NCBI GenBank assembly: GCA_018065815.1
Contig: JAGHSP010000378.1
Span: 1 to 23,956 of the forward strand
Length of the DNA stretch: 23,956 nucleotides
Origin: Candidatus Sodaliphilus limicaballi
GTDB lineage: Bacteria; Bacteroidota; Bacteroidia; Bacteroidales; Muribaculaceae
Reading direction: 5' to 3'
The position numbers and the translations under genes were made by a program. Positions 13,614 to 21,691 of this stretch are shown here, piece after piece (positions within the stretch are counted from its first letter, which is position 1; each line of letters starts with the position of its first letter). The notes under the pieces are model-generated. The model saw nothing but the letters and a program-made list of their open reading frames with translations, was not told the DNA's origin and made no database searches.

Positions 13614-16235
13614 ATGAACACATTAGCTACTGTATACGACCCTAAAGCGGTCGAGGACAAATGGTACAAGTACTGGGAGGAGCATGACTTGTTCAAATCT
13701 ACCCCCGATGAGCGTGAACCTTACACTATCGTTATCCCGCCACCCAATGTGACCGGTGTGCTGCACATGGGCCACATGCTCAACGAGACCATACAGGACA
13801 TCCTCGTGCGCCGCGCACGCATGGAGGGCAAGAACGCGCTGTGGGTACCCGGCACCGACCACGCCTCGATTGCTACCGAGGCCAAGGTGGTGAACCGCCT
13901 GGCTCAACAGGGCATCAAAAAGACCGACCTCACACGCGACGAGTTCCTGAAGCATGCTTGGGACTGGACTCACGAGCACGGCGGCATCATCTTGCAGCAG
14001 TTGCGCAAGGTGGGCGCATCTTGCGACTGGAGCCGCACATCGTTCACCATGGACGAGGTGCGCAGCGAGAGCGTGCTCAAGGTTTTCGTTGACCTATACA
14101 ACAAGGGGCTCATCTACCGCGGTGTGCGCATGGTGAACTGGGACCCCAAGGCTCTCACCGCGCTCAGCGACGAGGAGGTTGTATATAAGGAGGAGCACAG
14201 CAAGCTGTTCTACCTGCGCTACAAGATCGTGGGTGAGGACGGATATGCTATCGTGGCTACAACACGTCCCGAGACCATCATGGGCGACACCGCAATGTGC
14301 ATCAACCCCAATGACCCCAAGAACCAGCACCTGCGCGGCAAGAAGGTGATCGTGCCTCTCGTGGGCCGCGAGATACCCGTGATTGAGGATGAGTATGTGG
14401 ATATCGAGTTCGGTACCGGTTGCCTCAAAGTAACTCCCGCACACGACCCCAACGACTACATGCTGGGCGAGAAATATGGATTGCAGAGCATCGACATCTT
14501 CAACGACAACGGCACGCTCAGCGAGGCTGCCGGTATGTATGTGGGCATGGATCGATTCGACGTGCGCAAGCAGATTGAGAAAGACCTCGAAGCCGCAGGG
14601 TTGCTCGAGAAAGTTGAGGCCTACGAGAACAAGGTGGGTTACAGCGAGCGCACAAGCGTCGCTATCGAGCCTAAGCTCTCGATGCAGTGGTTCCTCAAGA
14701 TGACCGACCTCGTGAAACCCGCCCTCAAGGCTGTGATGGACGACGACATCAAGTTCCACCCCGCAAAGTTCAAGAATACTTACCGTCACTGGATGACCGA
14801 CACTAAGGACTGGTGCATCAGCCGACAGCTGTGGTGGGGACACCGCATCCCTGCTTACTTCCTGCCCCAGGGCGGATATGTAGTGGCCGAGAGCATCGAG
14901 CAAGCTGTGGAAATGGCTCGCGAGAAGACTGGCAACGCTGCTCTCACCGCTGCCGACCTGCGTCAAGACGAGGACTGCCTCGACACTTGGTTCAGCTCAT
15001 GGCTGTGGCCCATCTCGCTCTTTGACGGTATCAACAACCCCGGCAACGAGGAGATGAAATACTACTATCCCACAACCGACCTCGTGACTGGCCCCGACAT
15101 CATCTTCTTCTGGGTAGCACGCATGATCATCGCCGGATATGAGTACATAGGCGAAATGCCCTTCAAGAACGTGTACTTCACTGGTATCGTGCGCGACAAG
15201 TTGGGACGCAAGATGTCTAAGTCACTGGGTAACTCGCCCGATCCTCTGGAACTCATCGACCGCTTCGGTGCCGATGGCGTGCGCATGGGTCTCATGCTTG
15301 CAGCTCCCGCCGGCAACGACATCCTCTATGATGACGCACTGTGCGAGCAAGGACGTAACTTCAACAACAAGATATGGAACGCATTCCGCCTGGTTAAGGG
15401 CTGGGAGGTAGCCGACATCGAGCAGCCAGAGCACAGCCGCCTGGCAGTGGCATGGTTCCAGAGCGTGCTCGACAGCACTCTGGCCGAAGTCAAGGACCTC
15501 TTCTCCAAGTTCCGCCTGAGCGAAGCCCTGATGGCTGTTTACCGCCTGTTCTGGGAAGAATTCTCGGCATGGTATCTCGAAACCATCAAGCCTGCTTACC
15601 AGCAGCCCATCGACCGCAAGACTCTTGAAGCTACAATGGGCTTCTTCGACAGCCTGCTGCGCATGCTGCACCCCTTCATGCCCTTCATCACCGAAGAACT
15701 GTGGCAGAACATCAGCGAGCGCAAGGACGGCGAGAGCATCATGTATGCACGCATGCCCGAAGCTGGCGAGCCCAATGCCGAGTTGCTCAAGGCTGTTGCC
15801 GAGGCCAAGGAAATCGTGACTGGCGTGCGCAACGTGCGCAAGTCAAAGAACATACCCAACAAGGAGGCCCTGAGCCTGCAAGTAGTGGGCGAGTTCGCCA
15901 ACCCCTGCAAGAGCATCATCGCTAAGCTCGCAGGACTTGAAGCTATCGACAGCGTTGAGACCAAGGATGCCACTGCGGCATCGTTCCTCGTGGGCACAAC
16001 CGAGTTTGCAGTGCCCCTGGGCAGCAGCATCAACGTTGAGGAGGAAATCGCGAAACTCGAGGCCGAGCTCAAATATACCCAAGGTTTCCTCGCTTCAGTT
16101 GAGAAGAAACTGAGCAACGAGCGTTTCGTCAACAACGCACCCGAGGCTGTAGTAGCTGGCGAACGCAAGAAACAAGCCGACGCCCAGAGCAAAATCGCCA
16201 CAATCCAAGAGGCACTCAAAGCACTCAAGAAATAA
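13614..16235 (+). CDS. valS: Valyl-tRNA synthetase
   Basis: A full-length (873-aa) class I aminoacyl-tRNA synthetase that charges tRNA-Val in the cytosol and edits misactivated threonine. Visible features are the HIGH-type motif in PPPNVTGVLHMGHMLNET (HMGH at 51-54), the editing (CP1) domain with TTRPETIMGDTA, the KMSKS motif (533-537) within GRKMSKSLGNSPDP, the anticodon-binding region around FWEEFSAWYLE, and a C-terminal coiled-coil rich in Glu/Lys (EEEIAKLEAELKYT to the end), which is specific to ValRS. The start follows its own promoter, and it ends just before a bidirectional terminator. It looks like a single-gene unit. Confidence 0.97.
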   Translation: MNTLATVYDPKAVEDKWYKYWEEHDLFKSTPDEREPYTIVIPPPNVTGVLHMGHMLNETIQDILVRRARMEGKNALWVPGTDHASIATEAKVVNRLAQQGIKKTDLTRDEFLKHAWDWTHEHGGIILQQLRKVGASCDWSRTSFTMDEVRSESVLKVFVDLYNKGLIYRGVRMVNWDPKALTALSDEEVVYKEEHSKLFYLRYKIVGEDGYAIVATTRPETIMGDTAMCINPNDPKNQHLRGKKVIVPLVGREIPVIEDEYVDIEFGTGCLKVTPAHDPNDYMLGEKYGLQSIDIFNDNGTLSEAAGMYVGMDRFDVRKQIEKDLEAAGLLEKVEAYENKVGYSERTSVAIEPKLSMQWFLKMTDLVKPALKAVMDDDIKFHPAKFKNTYRHWMTDTKDWCISRQLWWGHRIPAYFLPQGGYVVAESIEQAVEMAREKTGNAALTAADLRQDEDCLDTWFSSWLWPISLFDGINNPGNEEMKYYYPTTDLVTGPDIIFFWVARMIIAGYEYIGEMPFKNVYFTGIVRDKLGRKMSKSLGNSPDPLELIDRFGADGVRMGLMLAAPAGNDILYDDALCEQGRNFNNKIWNAFRLVKGWEVADIEQPEHSRLAVAWFQSVLDSTLAEVKDLFSKFRLSEALMAVYRLFWEEFSAWYLETIKPAYQQPIDRKTLEATMGFFDSLLRMLHPFMPFITEELWQNISERKDGESIMYARMPEAGEPNAELLKAVAEAKEIVTGVRNVRKSKNIPNKEALSLQVVGEFANPCKSIIAKLAGLEAIDSVETKDATAASFLVGTTEFAVPLGSSINVEEEIAKLEAELKYTQGFLASVEKKLSNERFVNNAPEAVVAGERKKQADAQSKIATIQEALKALKK

Positions 16236-16250
16236 CAAGGAATTAACACA

Positions 16251-16265
16251 TCTAGAATATCTAGA
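16251..16265. repeat. TCTAGA-ata-TCTAGA palindrome after valS
   Basis: A second copy of the TCTAGA-N3-TCTAGA arrangement seen at 11870-11884, placed 15 bp after the valS stop and running into the poly-A arm of the terminator. Confidence 0.5.
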
Positions 16266-16308
16266 AAAAAAATCATCCCCACTGCGAATGCAGCGGGGAT
16301 GATTTTTT
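16265..16308. terminator. Bidirectional terminator between valS and the PCMD/calycin operon
   Basis: The stem AAAAAATCATCCCC-a-CTGC pairs with GCAG-c-GGGGATGATTTTTT around a GAAT loop. The A-run on one arm and T-run on the other serve both strands, ending valS from the left and the - strand operon from the right. Confidence 0.92.
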
Positions 16309-16325
16309 CAACGATTACCGAGGAA

Positions 16326-16880
16326 TCAGTTGCTCAAAATCTTGTTGATCACGATATTTGAGTCAGTTATGTCGGTAACGCCGTCGCCATTGACATCAGT
16401 ATCGGGTTTAGCGGGAGTAGAAGGAGCCACGCCGAAGAAGTCCACCAGAATCATCTGCTCAAGAGCAGTCTCAATCATGTCAATGTCGATGTGAACATTC
16501 AAAGCTGTAGCGTTGAAATCGGCATTCATCACGCAAGGAACATCACCCAGGAACGGACCCATCCAGAACTCGACGCCCTCGAGGTCGCCCTCAGCAATCT
16601 GCACGTTGCCGTTGAACTTGATGTTGTCAAAGCCGTAAGCGCTGGTGGCCTCAATGCCGTGAAGGTTGATATTACCCACACCCATTGTTGTCTCTTCGCT
16701 CACGAGAATGAAGTTATTCAGGTCAAGGTTATACTTGCCAGTTTCCTCATTGATTGAGATGGTAGTCTCTTGCTCCGAACTAATACCATTGATGGTAACA
16801 GTGAGCTTGCCTGTGTACTCGGTTGCCATAGCTGCAATAGAACATGCAGCTGCAGCGAGCATTACAAAAACTTTCTTCAT
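16326..16880 (-). CDS. Secreted calycin-like protein with a single dockerin repeat
   Basis: A 184-aa exported protein with signal peptide (1-19, AMA end). Residues about 20-150 form a beta-rich domain (EYTGKLTVTINGISSEQETT..., then NINLHGI, IKFNGNVQI) matching the Bacteroidales calycin-like pattern, which also opens the upstream 777-aa protein. Residues 159-184 (DTDVNGDGVTDITDSNIVIN) contain one calcium loop of the dockerin type, followed by a helix that ends the protein, so only half a dockerin is present. It lies 23 bp after the 777-aa gene and is the last gene of its operon. The ligand or partner is unknown. Confidence 0.75.
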   Translation of the reverse strand: MKKVFVMLAAAACSIAAMATEYTGKLTVTINGISSEQETTISINEETGKYNLDLNNFILVSEETTMGVGNINLHGIEATSAYGFDNIKFNGNVQIAEGDLEGVEFWMGPFLGDVPCVMNADFNATALNVHIDIDMIETALEQMILVDFFGVAPSTPAKPDTDVNGDGVTDITDSNIVINKILSN

Positions 16881-16903
16881 AGTTTAATAAATTAAAATAT
16901 TGT

Positions 16904-19237
16904 TTACTTAATTACTTTTTCCACTTGAACCTTGCCGTCGCTCATGGTCTTAACCACGATGTTGACACCGGTCTTCAAGCCATCGGTCTCAACACCAGCA
17001 ACGTTGTAGGTGCGTGTACCCACCACTTGCTGCTCTGCATTGAGGTCGCTGACTGCTGTTGCCACGCTCACGGTCAAAGGAAGGATAGTGTAGTTGTCAA
17101 AGAAGAGTTCATCGCCAGGAGCGACCTTGAGAGGTGCATTTGAACTCTCGTCCCAAGCCTCGTTGATAGTGAACACTGCAAGCATTGTGTAACTCTTGCC
17201 TGTCTCAAGAATTGTGCCGTGCAGATAGTCAGTATCGATGGTGAGGGCCTGACCGCGGAGGTTGCTATAAGCACGCAGGCGGCCGTTGGCATCAATGTAA
17301 CCGCTCACGCGATACACGCCATTGGGCTTTGCCAGGAAGTGATGAGACATGTCGATAGTGGCGAATGCGCTGAAGGGAGCGGTGGTAATGACTTCATCAA
17401 AGTCCAGAACAAAGATGTAGGGGTTGGTGGCAAGATTCATTACCATACCCTTTGCTCCTAGGATTGCGCCTGTCTGGACAAATGTGCCGTAATATCTCTC
17501 GTTGCAGTCAAGTGCCACCCAGTTGTCGTTGCCGTCGGTAGCATAGATTCTACCGCCTTCACGGTCTTCAAAGGGAACGCCTGCGACCACATAGAGATGC
17601 TCAATTTTTACCTTGTCGCCGTCTTCGGCGCTAGCCAGAACCTCGGCAAGTGCTTGTGCAGGACGGTTATAGGTCACATTGACAGTGTAAGTTACCACGT
17701 TCTCGCCATTAGGCTTGTCGATGGTTGCCTGGAACTCATAAAAGTCGTCCTTCTGCTCAAAATATGTGCTGGTCTCATAGTTATCTGTGTTCTCAAACTC
17801 TACAACGAAGTCCTCGGCAGTGAGTTCCACGTCGGTAGTGAGATCATACTCATACACACCTTCCTGCAAGTCAACAGCAACACCCTTCACGGTGATAGAC
17901 TTCACGCCGGGTGCGGGTGCAGGAGCATCCTTGGGGATTGTGATGGTATAAACTTGAGTTGTAGCGAGATCGCCCGATGTAGCGAACACATATGCCAGGT
18001 AGAGTTCGTCTTTCTCTACAATCTCCACACCAGTCAATGCGCTTGCGCCATTGTATTCAATAACGAAATCCTCGGCAGTGGGAGCAGTATCCACAGCGGG
18101 AAGTGTTTGGTCGGCTACAGGGAGTTGCTGACCCTTGAACGAGATGGCGCTAATCTCTGCATTATACACGAGTTGCAGGTCATCGGCCCAAATCTGGTCA
18201 CCTTTAGAACCCTTACCTGGAGTGGCGTTGGTCGACATAGTCACGAGAATAGCATTGCAGGCACCAGTGTAGCCTGTATAATTGAAAGGCATAGAAATCT
18301 CGGTCCAGTCAGTAACGGCAATAGTCTTATTGCCTGCCTTGCCTGCAACGTTAGTGTAGGTCTTGTCCTCTGGATCCTGATAGTAAGTACCGTCGAAGAG
18401 GATTGCGCTGACGGTTGCGTAGGGATATTGAGCGGTGACCTTTGCTTGCGAGAACTTGACCCATGTCTTGATAGAGTCGGGCTTAGCAAGCATTGCTGTG
18501 TAGAAGGGATTGCCATCATTGTCCTTAGCTGTAGAAGCGATGTCCATGTGACTGTGGTTAGAGGAGTGTGTGGCACTTATGTTTCCAGCATTGAGCTGGC
18601 CGTTAGTGAAAGTACCGTTGCCTACGACAGTAAATGCTGTACCCGATGTAGCTACCGCACTGTAGCTGCCAGTAGAACCGGGGCGAACGTCGGTGCTCTT
18701 GCCAAACGACCCGGGTGCTGCTTTAGCAAGGCCTCCGCTGGCGCTCTTGAAGCCGTGCCAGTTCACAGCCTCGCCGCTTGATGCTGTCCAGGTCTCGAAG
18801 TCGCTGTTGGGAATCTGGAATGCTTTGCCCATGTTCTCAAAGTGGATGTTGTACTGGTCGCCACCGTCAGTGAACGACATGTCGAGCGCAGCATAGTCCT
18901 CGGTGAAACGCACCAGGAAGTAACCAGGCACTTGCTGGTCGGCAACGGTAAGTTTGCCATCATAGCAGATGGCTGTGGTCTTGCCATCGCTGCTAGTCTT
19001 TTTCACGTCGGTAACAATGATATTGCCCAGTGTCTCTTGTACACCGTCTTTCATACAGGGAACATCAATCATAGCCATGGTGTAATACTCACCATCGCTT
19101 GAACCGATGTTTAGTTCCATGCTACCGCTATAGGCAGCCGTTCCGTTAGTCGAAATCTGAAGCGTGCCTGTGTATGTGTTGGCTGTCGCAGCCAGCGCGC
19201 ACATGGCAACCGCTAAAATAGCAAATAACTTTTTCAT
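16904..19237 (-). CDS. Large secreted calycin-like/PCMD surface protein with C-terminal sorting-like tail
   Basis: A 777-aa exported protein. Order: signal peptide (1-19, ends in ATA); calycin-like beta domain (20-135, opening TYTGTLQIS like its 184-aa neighbour); PCMD-type domain (about 139-360, from FQIPNSDFETW to IWADDLQLVYNAEI); two Ig-like repeats (about 362-440 and 444-525, each with a LTAEDFVVE or PTAEDFVIE phrase); an OB-like beta region (about 528-720, with HLYVVAGVPFEDREGGRIYA); and a tail (742-777) of the pattern TYNVAGVETDGLKTGVNIVV...KVIK. The tail resembles type IX secretion or other Bacteroidales C-terminal sorting domains. PCMD stands for putative carbohydrate metabolism domain; the function is not established. 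Third gene of the operon. Confidence 0.75.
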   Translation of the reverse strand: MKKLFAILAVAMCALAATANTYTGTLQISTNGTAAYSGSMELNIGSSDGEYYTMAMIDVPCMKDGVQETLGNIIVTDVKKTSSDGKTTAICYDGKLTVADQQVPGYFLVRFTEDYAALDMSFTDGGDQYNIHFENMGKAFQIPNSDFETWTASSGEAVNWHGFKSASGGLAKAAPGSFGKSTDVRPGSTGSYSAVATSGTAFTVVGNGTFTNGQLNAGNISATHSSNHSHMDIASTAKDNDGNPFYTAMLAKPDSIKTWVKFSQAKVTAQYPYATVSAILFDGTYYQDPEDKTYTNVAGKAGNKTIAVTDWTEISMPFNYTGYTGACNAILVTMSTNATPGKGSKGDQIWADDLQLVYNAEISAISFKGQQLPVADQTLPAVDTAPTAEDFVIEYNGASALTGVEIVEKDELYLAYVFATSGDLATTQVYTITIPKDAPAPAPGVKSITVKGVAVDLQEGVYEYDLTTDVELTAEDFVVEFENTDNYETSTYFEQKDDFYEFQATIDKPNGENVVTYTVNVTYNRPAQALAEVLASAEDGDKVKIEHLYVVAGVPFEDREGGRIYATDGNDNWVALDCNERYYGTFVQTGAILGAKGMVMNLATNPYIFVLDFDEVITTAPFSAFATIDMSHHFLAKPNGVYRVSGYIDANGRLRAYSNLRGQALTIDTDYLHGTILETGKSYTMLAVFTINEAWDESSNAPLKVAPGDELFFDNYTILPLTVSVATAVSDLNAEQQVVGTRTYNVAGVETDGLKTGVNIVVKTMSDGKVQVEKVIK

Positions 19238-19277
19238 TTTCTCAATATTTTTTTTCTAAATTCGTTTATGGGTTTAA

Positions 19278-20036
19278 TTACTTCAATCTATAGGTCAGTC
19301 CCACCTTGCCATAGATAGGGTAAAGCGTCTGCTCGATGGTGTGGAAGTCAGTCTTGTGCAACTGGCTCATACCCCAAGCGAGGTCGAAGAATGCGCCGAA
19401 GCGGTTATCAAAGTGGTAGTCAACACCCAGGTCAACGCCCACCTGCATGCGTCGCATGCTGCTTGTGAAATCATACTCTCCGCGCTCGTCCTTGCCCTCG
19501 CCCAGCAACACCTTGGGGCCGGTGGGGTCATCGACACGCAGGTATCCGTTGTGAGCCCAGCCGCTGAAATCGCGGTTGCCCACGTAAGAGACGTAGGGAC
19601 CGAACTTGAAATTCACCTTCTTGTAGTGGAACACTGCCTGCACGGGCAAGGTGAGCATCCACTCGGTGACCTTTGTGGTCACGTCGCCTGTGAACACGCC
19701 CGCAAGCGTCTGACCGCCACGGGTGATTTCCATCTTGTAGTTCTTCACCTGTGCATCCTCGTCCATACCTTTGTTCTCAAGTTGCAAGCCCGCCATGATG
19801 CTCCAGTTTCTGTAAACAGGATAGGCCACGTCGATGCCCAGCGAGGGATTGAACTGCATCTTGTAAGAGTTGAGGTGGCGAATGGTGGCAGGCATGCCCA
19901 GGGGCATAGTGCCGCCCACGCCATAACCCAGGCGCACGTTGATGTCGGCGTTAGTAATGAGGTCCATGGCACCTGCACTGAGTGAGGTGAGGACCACTGC
20001 GATTGCTAGTATTATCTTTTTCATTGTTGTCGTCAT
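19278..20036 (-). CDS. Outer-membrane beta-barrel protein
   Basis: A 252-aa exported protein. Start at 20036 gives MTTTMKK; a second ATG at 20024 gives MKKIILAIAVV and a normal signal peptide ending at AGA, so 20024 is equally likely. The mature protein shows alternating hydrophobic/polar strands with aromatic girdles (WSIMAGLQLENKG, WMLTLPVQAVFHYKK, VNFKFGPYVSYVG, MQVGVDLGVDYHFDNRFGAF) and ends in YGKVGLTYRLK, typical of the Bacteroidota outer-membrane barrel family (PorT-like fold). It lies 10 bp after the PCMD lipoprotein gene and 40 bp before the 777-aa gene. A role anchoring or exporting its operon partners is possible but not shown. Confidence 0.8.
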   Translation of the reverse strand: MTTTMKKIILAIAVVLTSLSAGAMDLITNADINVRLGYGVGGTMPLGMPATIRHLNSYKMQFNPSLGIDVAYPVYRNWSIMAGLQLENKGMDEDAQVKNYKMEITRGGQTLAGVFTGDVTTKVTEWMLTLPVQAVFHYKKVNFKFGPYVSYVGNRDFSGWAHNGYLRVDDPTGPKVLLGEGKDERGEYDFTSSMRRMQVGVDLGVDYHFDNRFGAFFDLAWGMSQLHKTDFHTIEQTLYPIYGKVGLTYRLK

Positions 20037-20046
20037 CTAGAGTTCT

Positions 20047-21207
20047 TTAATCTTCGTGAGAGCAAACCACACGCACTTTGTCAACCATGAGCTGGCTGCC
20101 CACCGCACCCTCAAAGATGTCGCCGTTGACGCTTGATGAGAATACCACAGTGAGGTTGTAGCCACGGTCCTTGAGCAGATTCATGTCGATTTCACGTCCC
20201 TCATAGTCAAAGTCAAGTTCCCACTCTACCCACTCGGTGGTAGCATGCAGGTCTCTCACCTTGGCAATAGCCACGATGTTGGGGTTGGTCTGCACATCGT
20301 CGCCATAGAGAACCACAGGATTGCCTTCGGCATCGTGGTTGCGGTAGAGCACGGCATAGATTGAACCGTTGTCCACCATGCCTGCCACTTCCTTGCCCTG
20401 CTTGTTGATGTACTTGGGACCAGGGGTGTATTTGTAGAATCCCGTGAACTTGAGAGGCTTGTGAGTGAACGGCTTGCCGAAACGGGTTGCCTTCATAGCA
20501 TCAAGCAACGCAACCTTCACTTCAAACTCGCCCAGGAAGAAGTTGCCGGCAGCAATGCGCTTGTTCACCATGATGCCGAACTGGCCTGTGTCCCTAGTGG
20601 TGAGCTTAACGCAGTGACCGCCATCGATGCCCTCATCACAGGGAACCGAAGGATATTGCTCGGGAGTTGCCGACCCCATGCTGAGCTGGAATCCGGCATT
20701 GCCGCTTGCCCAGTCGTTGCCCAGCGATCCGTCGTCGAGCACATTGTGCCAGATGTAGTACTTCTTTGAAGAAGGCTCGAGTTCGAAATGCTCAAAGTCA
20801 TACTTGATAGTGTCGTTAGTGACCACGATAATCTCTGGCACTAACGAGATAGTGTAACGGCGGCTCCATTTTCCATCTTGCGAGGTAACGGTATAGACAA
20901 CAGGACCTTGCGAGAAATCTTGTGTCACGCCGCTAGCAGGACTAATGGTTGCGCCAGGAGTGATTTCAAATGTTGGAGTCACGGCACTCACGTCGGCACC
21001 GGCACGCACGGTGATTGACATCACGGTGTCGCTATAAGCCACATCCTTTACCGTGTCAGAAAGTTGGAAAAACACATTCTCGGGCGATGCCACATGCAGG
21101 GTCATCTTATCAATATCGCACTCCGCATTCAAGGGTTCGTCCTTGAAGCAAGAGTTTAATGAAAACATGGCAGCTACTGCCAATGCACACATTACAATTT
21201 TATTCAT
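20047..21207 (-). CDS. PCMD-domain surface lipoprotein
   Basis: A 386-aa lipoprotein: lipobox LNSC with Cys20. Residues about 30-130 form an Ig-like domain (VTPTFEITPGATISPASGV, then VVYTVTSQDGKWSRRYTISLVP), and 135-386 match the PCMD pattern (KYDFEHFELEPSSKKYYIWHN, a WASGNAGF region, GYFKYTPGP-like FTGFYKYTPGPKY, EWELDFDYEG, and an end with LMVDKVRVVC). It opens the - strand operon, with a TACCTTTG promoter 29 nt upstream. The second PCMD protein two genes later suggests related binding partners. No catalytic residues can be identified. Confidence 0.8.
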   Translation of the reverse strand: MNKIVMCALAVAAMFSLNSCFKDEPLNAECDIDKMTLHVASPENVFFQLSDTVKDVAYSDTVMSITVRAGADVSAVTPTFEITPGATISPASGVTQDFSQGPVVYTVTSQDGKWSRRYTISLVPEIIVVTNDTIKYDFEHFELEPSSKKYYIWHNVLDDGSLGNDWASGNAGFQLSMGSATPEQYPSVPCDEGIDGGHCVKLTTRDTGQFGIMVNKRIAAGNFFLGEFEVKVALLDAMKATRFGKPFTHKPLKFTGFYKYTPGPKYINKQGKEVAGMVDNGSIYAVLYRNHDAEGNPVVLYGDDVQTNPNIVAIAKVRDLHATTEWVEWELDFDYEGREIDMNLLKDRGYNLTVVFSSSVNGDIFEGAVGSQLMVDKVRVVCSHED

Positions 21208-21236
21208 CTAAAAAACCTTTTTTACCAAATTAGGGA

Positions 21237-21244
21237 CAAAGGTA
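21237..21244 (-). promoter_or_regulatory. Bacteroidota -7 box (TACCTTTG) for the PCMD operon
   Basis: On the - strand TACCTTTG matches TAnnTTTG, 29 nt before the ATG at 21207. The 9-bp tandem repeat begins about 60 bp upstream of it. Confidence 0.6.
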
Positions 21245-21303
21245 CAAATTATTTTTTAATTTCTATATAATTTACGTGTAAAAAGCGTATTTTCCCAATA
21301 AAT

Positions 21304-21357
21304 GCTATAACGGCTATAACGGCTATAACGGCTATAACGGCTATAACGGCTATCGCC
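21304..21357. repeat. 9-bp tandem repeat (GCTATAACG), five perfect copies
   Basis: Five uninterrupted copies of GCTATAACG span 21304-21348, and a degenerate sixth (GCTATCGCC) runs to 21357. The left end is free; the right end overlaps the stop codon region of the HExxH gene (stop at 21350-21352). A perfect array of this kind is a candidate for copy-number variation. Confidence 0.85.
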
Positions 21358-21685
21358 TTCTCACATACTTGGTCCATGCCCACAGGGGACGATGCTTGTC
21401 GTAGTTGAGGTCACGCTGACGGGCATAGGCTTCGCGCTCGAAACTGATATTGTAATAAGCCGCAGTTGTATTGCGGTATTTGCACAGCTTTACCAGCCAT
21501 TCCAGGACATACCACAAGTAGAAGAACACAAAGAGCATCTCTCGCTGCTGCATTGAATGTATATACTCATGGTTTAACACGGTTTTATTCAGCTTGCCAT
21601 ACTTGCGTTTGGCAAAGATTACACCTAGCATATTTATCGCCCGATAAGTGCCAAACGGAAACCAGTTATTGTAAATTACACGCAT
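21350..21685 (-). CDS. Small HExxH-motif membrane-associated protein (putative zinc peptidase)
   Basis: A 111-aa protein with HEYIH at 39-43 in the setting LNHEYIHSMQQREM, a hydrophobic segment just after (about 50-66, LFVFFYLWYVLEWLV) and SFEREAYARQRD (81-91), whose Glu83 or Glu85 could be the third zinc ligand of a gluzincin-type site. The chain is short for a peptidase, and no signal peptide is seen. Its C-terminal stop is formed within the 9-bp repeat tract. It lies 6 bp after the phosphoesterase gene, so the two are probably one transcript. Zinc binding is well supported by motif; peptidase activity is inference. Confidence 0.65.
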   Translation of the reverse strand: MRVIYNNWFPFGTYRAINMLGVIFAKRKYGKLNKTVLNHEYIHSMQQREMLFVFFYLWYVLEWLVKLCKYRNTTAAYYNISFEREAYARQRDLNYDKHRPLWAWTKYVRRR

Positions 21686-21691
21686 AGGACT

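Noticed and set aside
14094..14966. Open frame of 290 codons on the - strand inside valS
   Set aside because: It is antisense to a complete ValRS with all motifs; the translation is His/Val/Leu-rich noise.
17597..18781. Long open frame (394 codons) on the + strand
   Set aside because: It lies wholly inside the 777-aa surface protein gene on the other strand, has a Cys/Val/Leu-rich composition without domain character, and has no promoter. It is a by-product of the codon use of the real gene.
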